Both the position numbers and the translations under genes were made by a program. Positions 1 through 4,363 of a DNA stretch of 10,787 nt are shown here, piece after piece (positions within the stretch are counted from its first letter, which is position 1; every line of letters begins with the position of its first letter). The stretch spans positions 34,438 through 45,224 of the forward strand of contig JALWQP010000092.1 of the NCBI GenBank assembly GCA_027083045.1, in the 5' to 3' direction. The notes under the pieces were generated by a model. That model had not been told where the DNA came from. It made no database searches and saw only the letters and a program-made list of their open reading frames with translations. The stretch comes from Desulfurococcales archaeon. GTDB taxonomy: Archaea; Thermoproteota; Thermoprotei_A; Sulfolobales; Desulfurococcaceae.

Positions 1-20
1 AAGGTGAACAGGTGATTACT

Positions 21-530
21 ATGAACAAATACGGGATAATCGGGTTAATCGTACTCATAGCTATTGTAATCGGTGGAGCAGCATATTACATGAGTATCCA
101 ACAGATAAAAACCGTAGTGTCCACAACGACGACAACGTTTACCTCAACATCTCCAGTAGCATCAACCACTACTACGACATCTGGTCTAACATCTATAGAA
201 ATAGAAACCATTAAGTACATGGCGGAGGAAGAAAAACTCGCCCTAGATGTATATTCGAAACTTGCAGAGATGTACCCTAACGTGCCGGTTTTTGCAAACA
301 TAGCAAAAAGCGAGACAACACATGTTAAGGCAGTACTAAATCTCGCGGAAAAATACGGAATACCGATCAATCTCGGCGCTCCCGGCCAGTTTAACAACAC
401 GCATATTCAAGAACTATATAACCAGCTGATAAAAGAGGGATCAAAAGGCCTTGAAGAAGCACTAAAAGTTGGCGCACTTATTGAGGAAACCGATATAAAG
501 GACCTACAGGACTGGATCGCGAAAGTATGA
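21..530 (+). CDS. Membrane-anchored DUF2202 ferritin-like protein, N-terminal part, cut by in-frame TGA
   Basis: The product starts with a short polar stretch and one hydrophobic segment (about residues 5-25 from the ATG), probably an uncleaved membrane anchor or signal peptide. A Ser/Thr-rich linker with runs of Thr follows (about 30-55). Then comes a DUF2202 domain, a four-helix ferritin-like fold, recognisable from EEEKLALDVY, KSETTHVKAV and LIEETDIKDLQ. DUF2202 proteins are presumed metal-binding; their function is not established. The reading frame stops at TGA 528-530 inside the domain, before the fourth helix with its conserved GSRNHLRAF motif. That motif is encoded in the same frame directly downstream. 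I prefer ATG 21 because GGTGA lies 5 nt before it. GTG 12, with GGTGA at 3-7, is a possible alternative. The anchor and linker suggest that the domain sits outside the cell membrane. The upstream promoter is outside the window. Confidence 0.75.
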   Translation: MNKYGIIGLIVLIAIVIGGAAYYMSIQQIKTVVSTTTTTFTSTSPVASTTTTTSGLTSIEIETIKYMAEEEKLALDVYSKLAEMYPNVPVFANIAKSETTHVKAVLNLAEKYGIPINLGAPGQFNNTHIQELYNQLIKEGSKGLEEALKVGALIEETDIKDLQDWIAKV

Positions 531-776
531 CATGAAGACGTCAAACAAGTATTCGAGTGCCTCATGATGGGTTCACGCAACCATCTAAGAGCTTTCGTAT
601 CAACACTGGAGAAAATGTTCAATACAACCTACACACCACAGGTAATATCTCAGCAGGAATACGAGCAAATAATAAACTCGCCAATGGAGACAGGGGCCAA
701 TAACATCTGTTCAAGCCTCGGAATAGATCTAGGTACAAATGTTACAGTAACGCTCAAGGGCGGATCAACAAAGTGA
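531..776 (+). pseudogene. C-terminal continuation of the DUF2202 gene after the TGA
   Basis: Reading on in the same frame past TGA 528-530 gives HEDVKQVFECLMMGSRNHL and the rest of a DUF2202 domain, followed by about 45 less conserved residues, ending at TGA 774-776. The motif GSRNHLRAF is the usual fourth-helix signature, and its His is probably a metal ligand. Spacing across the stop matches my memory of the family with exactly one residue at the TGA position, so this is a nonsense codon and not an indel. Within this part, ATG 564 could start a separate 70-residue ORF, but it has only a weak GAGTG before it and would leave out conserved residues of the helix. I read the whole of 21-776 as one gene. 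It may be recently inactivated, read through, or carry a sequencing error. Confidence 0.7.
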
Positions 777-789
777 TCATGACAACATT

Positions 790-826
790 TGTTTTTAATT
801 AGAAACACCGTCTTTTTTCTATTTTC
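790..826 (+). terminator. T-rich transcription stop downstream of the DUF2202 gene
   Basis: Two oligo-T tracts (792-796 and 813-818, continuing as tctatttt) lie within 50 bp of the DUF2202 stop codon. Archaeal RNA polymerase terminates at U-rich runs without needing a hairpin, and no hairpin is evident here. The rest of 777-905 holds nothing I can identify. Confidence 0.45.
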
Positions 827-905
827 CTGTGAAGAAGATATTGCCGCATTAGACTAAATAATAGGCATGTAGTGAAAGAATGGATGAGAACCAACGAAGA
901 ATGAA

Positions 906-1002
906 TGGTAGCCGGGCGGGGATTCGAACCCCGGTCACGGGGGTTCTCCCCGTCGCGGGACGGGCCAGAGCCCCGCATCCTTGGCCGCTAGACGACCCGG
1001 CT
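906..1002 (-). tRNA. tRNA-Gln (anticodon CTG) with intron, CCA encoded
   Basis: Read on the minus strand, the gene folds into a full cloverleaf. The acceptor stem is AGCCGGG (1002-996) with CCCGGCT (916-910). The D stem is GTCT/GGAT and the anticodon stem CGGGG/CCCCG. The T stem is CGGGG/CCCCG around TTCGAAT. A 4-nt variable region is followed by discriminator A909 and an encoded CCA (908-906). The anticodon CTG (968-966) reads CAG. The A1-U72 pair fits archaeal tRNA-Gln better than tRNA-Glu, which it otherwise resembles. A 21-nt intron (964-944) sits between positions 37 and 38 and must be removed to close the anticodon stem. In archaea Gln-tRNA(Gln) is normally made by amidation of Glu-tRNA(Gln). 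Confidence 0.95.
944..964 (-). other. 21-nt archaeal tRNA intron at position 37/38 with bulge-helix-bulge
   Basis: The precursor forms a textbook bulge-helix-bulge. The outer helix is the anticodon stem CGGGG/CCCCG. A 3-nt bulge AAC lies on the 3' side, followed by a 4-bp central helix CTCT/GGAG, and a 3-nt bulge GGC lies on the 5' side. The inner helix is CCGTC/GACGG closed by loop CCGC. Cutting after the second base of each bulge (GG^C and AA^C) removes exactly 21 nt and restores a 7-nt anticodon loop CTCTGGC. This is the substrate form of the archaeal tRNA splicing endonuclease. Confidence 0.9.
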
Positions 1003-1035
1003 ACTTCCAAGCTATAGATAGGATTTCCGTGGGGG

Positions 1036-1050
1036 TCTTAAATGTTTTCC
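1036..1050 (-). promoter_or_regulatory. Promoter of tRNA-Gln (BRE + TATA-like box)
   Basis: On the minus strand GGAAAACATTTAAGA combines a purine-rich BRE with a TATA-like ATTTAAGA. It is centred about 38 nt before the mature tRNA 5' end, which would give a leader of roughly 12 nt. The same spacing is seen for the other two tRNA genes here. Confidence 0.6.
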
Positions 1051-1076
1051 GATGACAAAACAGGTTTTTCCATAGT

Positions 1077-1102
1077 TTTCTCTAAGCATGCGCTTAGAAG
1101 AA
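1077..1102. repeat. Inverted repeat around ATG 1088
   Basis: TCTAAGC (1081-1087) and GCTTAGA (1092-1098) are perfect inverted copies separated by ATGC (1088-1091). After one mismatch (C1080/A1099) three further pairs follow, one of them G-T, at 1077-1079 with 1100-1102. As DNA this could be an operator. As RNA it would place the proposed start codon in a hairpin loop. Confidence 0.5.
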
Positions 1103-1348
1103 TGCATGACAGGTATATCCTTAGATAAGGCGCTAGATATTCTCCTGAATCCCCTTGGAGTAATCTATGATAGGTTAAAAGACGTGTATATTGCGCTTGG
1201 ATATCAAGGAACTGCCGTGGTCTATGCATTCAGAGCCAGTAGGATAGAGGTACTGACAGTGCTGGGGAAACGAGAGTTCTCGGCACTCCAGAAGAAATAT
1301 GGGATGCAAAGATACAAGACCATATGGCCGGGAACGCGTATTTTATAA
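1088..1348 (+). CDS. Hypothetical protein of 86 residues, family not recognised
   Basis: This is an open frame of 86 codons between two tRNA genes. I do not recognise the family. The product is small, basic and probably soluble. It has a helical-looking first half (SLDKALDILLNPLGVIYDRL), a middle part that could be beta (GTAVVYAFR, IEVLTVL) and a basic C-terminus. No cysteine pairs, membrane segment or nucleotide-binding motif is seen. Codon use (AGA, ATA, AGG) resembles that of the neighbouring genes. No good Shine-Dalgarno site precedes ATG 1088, which lies in the loop of an inverted repeat; ATG 1106 (residue 7) is an alternative start. The 3' end overlaps the TATA box of tRNA-Lys. It could be a real gene or a chance ORF. 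Confidence 0.45.
   Translation: MRLEECMTGISLDKALDILLNPLGVIYDRLKDVYIALGYQGTAVVYAFRASRIEVLTVLGKREFSALQKKYGMQRYKTIWPGTRIL
1341..1348 (+). promoter_or_regulatory. TATA box of tRNA-Lys
   Basis: TTTTATAA is centred about 35 nt before the mature 5' end of tRNA-Lys, the normal position for an archaeal TATA box with a short leader. It includes the stop codon TAA of the preceding 86-codon ORF. Confidence 0.65.
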
Positions 1349-1379
1349 TCCCTTCTACACACTTTGTAATAACCAGTAT

Positions 1380-1453
1380 GGGCCCGTAGCTCAGCTAGGT
1401 AGAGCGGCGGGCTTTTAACCCGTAGGTCCCGGGTTCAAATCCCGGCGGGCCCG
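1380..1453 (+). tRNA. tRNA-Lys (anticodon TTT), no intron, CCA not encoded
   Basis: The cloverleaf is complete. Acceptor GGGCCCG/CGGGCCC (1380-1386 with 1446-1452), D stem GCTC/GAGC, anticodon stem GCGGG/CCCGT with one G-T pair, loop CTTTTAA, and T stem CCGGG/CCCGG around TTCAAAT. The anticodon TTT at 1414-1416 reads AAA and AAG. Discriminator G1453 is followed by CATA, so the CCA end must be added after transcription. T-rich ACTTTTCTCTC just downstream may serve as the terminator in the narrow gap before the convergent DUF99 gene. Confidence 0.96.
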
Positions 1454-1480
1454 CATATACTTTTCTCTCAGTATCGATAA

Positions 1481-2071
1481 TCATGAGAGATAACCATTTT
1501 CCATCATGTATTTCGACAAGTATGACGCGATCATATGCGCTATTCTTAGAGGTTCTGGCACAGGACTATAGATCATTAGCCCTCTCAACAGTGACGAGGC
1601 TTCTTCTCTTGTTAAGCCTACGGCGTAGAATCGGACCACACGCCATGGAGTGATCAGGGGTGTCGCCTTCGTGTAGGTTCTATGAATTACCCGATATCTC
1701 GTCTCATGGTCTGAAAAATGTTTGATAAGAGCACGTCTAATCCTTTCTAGATCTAGTGGGTACTGTATAAAGCTGATAACAGGTATTTTTGTCGCCGAAT
1801 ATATCTTATCAGGGTCTGCGACGTCAAATCCAGCATATGTTATTCCATCAAGAATTATGACCGGATCATCTGAATGAGTTTTTAGAACATTAACTATGTC
1901 CACTATTTTATTCGTGGTAGCTAATCCATCGACAATGATGGTATCCCATAGTATTTTTGATATCGTTACCCTTTCATGATATAAGACTCCTATAAGCAGA
2001 GTTTTTCCCACTGATCCCTTAAATGTGGGTGGAAAATATCCGTCATCAAAAGCTATTACGTCACGTCTCAC
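1481..2071 (-). CDS. DUF99 family protein (UPF0215)
   Basis: The 196-residue product matches the archaeal DUF99/UPF0215 family over its whole length. It has an N-terminal FDDG (D9, D10), VDG (D48), ILDGITYAGFDV (D75 to V84) and the C-terminal signature PEPLRIAHMIAS (172-183). The family has no established function. I recall it being placed near endonuclease V in the RNase H-like fold, and the conserved acidic residues would fit metal binding, but that is an inference. The start is GTG 2071-2069; a GGAGG 9 nt upstream, inside the 3' end of the initiator gene, supports it. The gene overlaps the orc1/cdc6 coding sequence by 11 bp in another frame, so the two are very probably co-transcribed and translationally coupled. 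The convergent tRNA-Lys ends 27 bp from its stop. Confidence 0.88.
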   Translation of the reverse strand: MRRDVIAFDDGYFPPTFKGSVGKTLLIGVLYHERVTISKILWDTIIVDGLATTNKIVDIVNVLKTHSDDPVIILDGITYAGFDVADPDKIYSATKIPVISFIQYPLDLERIRRALIKHFSDHETRYRVIHRTYTKATPLITPWRVVRFYAVGLTREEASSLLRGLMIYSPVPEPLRIAHMIASYLSKYMMENGYLS

Positions 2072-3260
2072 CGAGGGCTTCCTCCATTATCGTGAGGAGT
2101 TCACGGGGTATCTTGACTATTTTGGTTTTACCATACCGCCCCCTATTTACTACCAGCGCCGTCGCGAGACCCAGCATGTCAAGCTCGTTTATGATCTCAC
2201 TGACCCTGCGCTGGGTTAGGGGATCATATCCGTAGCTCATCGCGATCTCCTTGTACTTGCTGTATATTTCTCCTGTGGTCCCGCTTCCCTTTGTCTTTAC
2301 AAGGTATATAATAGCATTAAGTACAAGCTTGGCGTGTAGCGGCAGTGTTGATACGGCTTGATATATTCTACCATACTCAATTTCGCGGGATGCCTGTATG
2401 ACATGTTTTATCTCGACCTTGTTCGCACCTTGTCTTTCAGCGATTTCTCCAGCAACCCTTAGTAAGTCTAGCGCTCTGCGGGCATCACCATGTTCTCTAG
2501 CGGCGAGGCCTGCACAGTAACGAACTATTTTCTCGGATACAGTCCCTGGAACAAATGCTTTCTGTGCTCTCTCCCATAGTATATCGAATAGTTGCTCTGC
2601 ATCATACGGAGAAAACACTATTTCTTCTTCTCCTAGACTGCTCCTGACACGGGGATCGAGTGTGTCGACGAAGTTGATATCGTTTGTTATGCCTATAATA
2701 GCTACTTTAGCATTCTCGAGATCTTCATTGATTCTGACGAGCTTGTAGAGTAGATCATCACCGTGTCTCTTTACATAATAGTCTATCTCGTCAAGAGCTA
2801 TTATATGGAGACCGCCCCAATTTTCAAGTGCTTGTATATATCGCGTATATATTTCCGATATGGCTATCCCTGATAACGGTATTCTAAGACCCAAGCTCCT
2901 GGCTATCGATGCTAGTACACGATATGTCGTATCCACTTTGCGGGTGTTTACATAAGCATATTTTATCCTAGCACCTAAGCTCGGGGCTTTCTCCATGAGT
3001 TTTTTCAATACGAATTTCGTGACAGCTGTTTTACCTGTCCCAGTTAATCCGTAGATTAGGATATTGCTTGGCCTCTCACCCTTCAGACCGACAACAAGGA
3101 TCTCTACTAGTTTTCTGATTTCACGTTCTCTGTGGGGGAGAGTCTCCGGTATATAGTCAGGTAATAGAATTTCTTTACTTACAAATATCCGTCCATGTCT
3201 TTTCAGGCGCTCTTCTATTATCTTATCAATAATATCGCTCAATATCTCGGCATCCCCCAC
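2061..3260 (-). CDS. cdc6: Orc1/Cdc6 replication initiator, AAA+ ATPase
   Basis: This is the archaeal homologue of eukaryotic Orc1 and Cdc6, which binds origin repeats and loads the MCM helicase. At 399 residues it has the usual length. An AAA+ domain fills about residues 40-290, with Walker A GLTGTGKTA (71-79), Walker B HIIALDEID (152-160), sensor 1 GITND (190-194) and the sensor 2 helix GDARRALDLL (258-267). A winged-helix DNA-binding domain covers about 300-390. The annotated start is GTG 3260. A TTG codon six codons further in could also serve, so the exact N-terminus is open. An AT-rich TATA-like stretch at 3300-3314 is well placed for transcription. The last codons overlap the downstream DUF99 gene. 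Archaeal orc1/cdc6 genes often lie near an origin, but I found no convincing origin recognition box here. Confidence 0.95.
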   Translation of the reverse strand: MGDAEILSDIIDKIIEERLKRHGRIFVSKEILLPDYIPETLPHREREIRKLVEILVVGLKGERPSNILIYGLTGTGKTAVTKFVLKKLMEKAPSLGARIKYAYVNTRKVDTTYRVLASIARSLGLRIPLSGIAISEIYTRYIQALENWGGLHIIALDEIDYYVKRHGDDLLYKLVRINEDLENAKVAIIGITNDINFVDTLDPRVRSSLGEEEIVFSPYDAEQLFDILWERAQKAFVPGTVSEKIVRYCAGLAAREHGDARRALDLLRVAGEIAERQGANKVEIKHVIQASREIEYGRIYQAVSTLPLHAKLVLNAIIYLVKTKGSGTTGEIYSKYKEIAMSYGYDPLTQRRVSEIINELDMLGLATALVVNRGRYGKTKIVKIPRELLTIMEEALGET

Positions 3261-3299
3261 CCGCCGTGGTTAGGACTGAGCAGACTATGTGGATTCCTA

Positions 3300-3314
3300 G
3301 ATATATATTATAAT
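3300..3314 (-). promoter_or_regulatory. TATA-rich promoter of orc1/cdc6-DUF99
   Basis: On the minus strand ATTATAATATATATC lies 40-54 nt before the GTG start of orc1/cdc6, giving an expected leader of about 20-25 nt. It is the best promoter-like sequence between the ferritin-like gene and the initiator gene. Confidence 0.55.
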
Positions 3315-3319
3315 GGGGA

Positions 3320-3368
3320 TAGAAAAACTATGGGTTATAAAGAATTAAAGAAAACAGTTATTCTTTAA
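3320..3368 (-). terminator. Hairpin and T-rich stop after the EncFtn gene
   Basis: On the minus strand, an 8-bp perfect inverted repeat (TTAAAGAA, 3368-3361, and TTCTTTAA, 3352-3345) flanks an 8-nt loop that holds the TAA stop. T-rich sequence continues downstream (TTCTTTATAA, then a further T run near 3323-3327). This fits a terminator separating the ferritin-like gene from orc1/cdc6. The stem is AT-only apart from one G-C pair, so it would be weak at high temperature. Confidence 0.4.
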
Positions 3369-3648
3369 GCAGTTCTATTACCTCTTTACGTCCATGTTCA
3401 ATTGCTTCAGCTTGCTCCTCGTCAAAACGGTGTAGAAGCTCTAAGAACTCACCAATATGTTCCTTCTCCTCCCTAGCAATATCGAGGAATACCCTCTTTA
3501 CTCCCTCATCCTGGATAAGCTCTGCAAACTGGGTGTAGAAATTAACAGCATCAAGCTCCGCCATTATAGCCCATCTAATAGCTTGGATCATCTCTTCGCG
3601 AGATAAGGGCTCCTTACGAGTAATATCTAGGGGGTTCTTTCCAAGCAT
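3358..3648 (-). CDS. Encapsulated-ferritin-type (EncFtn) ferritin-like protein
   Basis: The 96-residue product resembles the EncFtn family, the two-helix ferritin-like proteins normally packed in encapsulin shells, and in particular the ferritin-like domain at the N-terminus of Pyrococcus encapsulin. Helix 1 holds AELDAVNFY (E31, Y38) and helix 2 REEKEHIGEF (E61, H64). These match the ferroxidase residues E32, E62 and H65 known from Rhodospirillum EncFtn. Such proteins assemble as dimers and decamers that form the di-iron site at the interface and oxidise Fe(II). I choose ATG 3648 because GGTG (3658-3655) lies 6 nt upstream. GTG 3657 would add three residues and overlaps that site. The chain ends soon after the helical domain with no obvious cargo-loading tail, and no shell gene is adjacent on either side. 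It has its own TATA-like sequence and is probably monocistronic. Confidence 0.85.
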   Translation of the reverse strand: MLGKNPLDITRKEPLSREEMIQAIRWAIMAELDAVNFYTQFAELIQDEGVKRVFLDIAREEKEHIGEFLELLHRFDEEQAEAIEHGRKEVIELLKE

Positions 3649-3654
3649 AGAATA

Positions 3655-3661
3655 CACCTTT
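3655..3661 (-). promoter_or_regulatory. Shine-Dalgarno site deciding the EncFtn start
   Basis: AAAGGTG on the minus strand ends 6 nt before ATG 3648. It contains the in-frame GTG at 3657-3655, so it serves better as the binding site than as the start codon. Confidence 0.6.
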
Positions 3662-3683
3662 CAATATTGCTTAAGTACTAATA

Positions 3684-3706
3684 CATAAATACATGATTAT
3701 ATAGTA
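3684..3706 (-). promoter_or_regulatory. Promoter region of the EncFtn gene
   Basis: The minus strand carries CTATATAAT (3705-3697 region) and a second AT-rich TATTTATG (3691-3684). Either could be the TATA box, giving a leader of about 28 or 14 nt. The sequence does not decide between them. Confidence 0.4.
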
Positions 3707-3752
3707 GCACGTTACAAAAATGGAAAAGATCGAAGGTAGAAAATATAAAATT

Positions 3753-3767
3753 AAAAACTTTATAAAC
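3753..3767 (+). promoter_or_regulatory. Promoter of tRNA-Ala (BRE + TATA box)
   Basis: AAAAACTTTATAAAC is a near-ideal archaeal BRE/TATA element with TTTATAAA at 3759-3766. It is centred about 38 nt upstream of the mature tRNA 5' end. Confidence 0.7.
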
Positions 3768-3799
3768 TGGTTGTGAATAGTGTTTTCTCCGGGGTACGT

Positions 3800-3876
<77 letters not shown>

Positions 3877-3990
3877 TTTCCTGCGGGCCTTGAATTAATT
3901 ATTTCTTCTTCATATAGTTACACGTAACCAGCATAAGAGATTAAGGTTTAGGTAATTTTTATCAGATATGTTAACCCATAATATTATTCC

Positions 3991-4022
3991 CGAACGATAA
4001 GCTTAAGACCCCGTATTATAAT
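3991..4022 (+). promoter_or_regulatory. Probable promoter of the rpo operon
   Basis: The gap 3877-4088 must hold the operon promoter. Two candidates stand out: CGATAAGCTTAAGACC (box around 4001-4008) and CGTATTATAATC (box around 4014-4021). They imply leaders of about 45-60 nt before the rpoH ATG. Just before the start, GAGGT (4072-4076) is the likely ribosome site, directly after a small inverted repeat GATAA-TG-TTATC (4060-4071). Another, GTTAC-AC-GTAAC, lies at 3917-3928. Nothing else is recognisable in this gap. Confidence 0.45.
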
Positions 4023-4088
4023 CTCCCCCCTTAGGAACTACGTGCTTGATTTGGGAGTAGATAATGTTATCGAGGTAGGGATCAAGTT

Positions 4089-4361
4089 ATGTCAAAGAAA
4101 CAACCTAATATTTTAGAACATGAGCTTGTCCCCAAACACGAAATACTATCTCCTGAAGAAGCTTTAGAGATTTTGAAAAAACTAAACATAAAGCCCTATC
4201 AACTCCCCTGGATCAGTATCAATGATCCTGTTGTCAAAGCCATAGGGGCCCGGCCAGGGGATATTATCAGAATTATTAGGAAAAGCCCCACAGCGGGCGA
4301 AACAATTGCTTACAGATACGTAGCGGTCGATACAGTTAAACCAAAGAAGAAGGGTGCTTAA
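4089..4361 (+). CDS. rpoH: RNA polymerase subunit H (Rpo5)
   Basis: The 90-residue product is the archaeal counterpart of the C-terminal domain of eukaryotic Rpb5. Family hallmarks are [15 protein letters not shown] (about 11-25) and the conserved core [20 protein letters not shown] (38-57), followed by [20 protein letters not shown]. The subunit sits in the lower jaw of the polymerase near downstream DNA and helps promoter opening. The basic tail KPKKKGA is ordinary. It is the first gene of the rpo operon, in the usual archaeal position directly before rpoB, from which it is separated by 2 nt. Its last codons carry the GGTG that serves rpoB. Confidence 0.97.
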   Translation: MSKKQPNILEHELVPKHEILSPEEALEILKKLNIKPYQLPWISINDPVVKAIGARPGDIIRIIRKSPTAGETIAYRYVAVDTVKPKKKGA

Positions 4362-4363
4362 AA

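Noticed and set aside
528..530. TGA as selenocysteine codon
   Set aside because: No SECIS-like hairpin is seen after the stop, the family does not use Cys at this place as far as I can recall, and Crenarchaeota lack known selenocysteine machinery.
1004..1035. ORB-like TTTCCGTGGGGG near tRNA-Gln
   Set aside because: It matches only the G-rich end, lacks the dyad arm and is a single copy.
1038..1229. Minus-strand ORF of 63 codons
   Set aside because: It lies antisense to the 86-codon ORF and the tRNA-Gln promoter, has no ribosome site and shows no recognisable motif.
3261..3357. Replication origin next to orc1/cdc6
   Set aside because: The gap is only 97 bp and AT-rich. I found no pair of origin recognition boxes (TTCCA...TGGAA with a G-run), so the AT stretch is better explained as a promoter.
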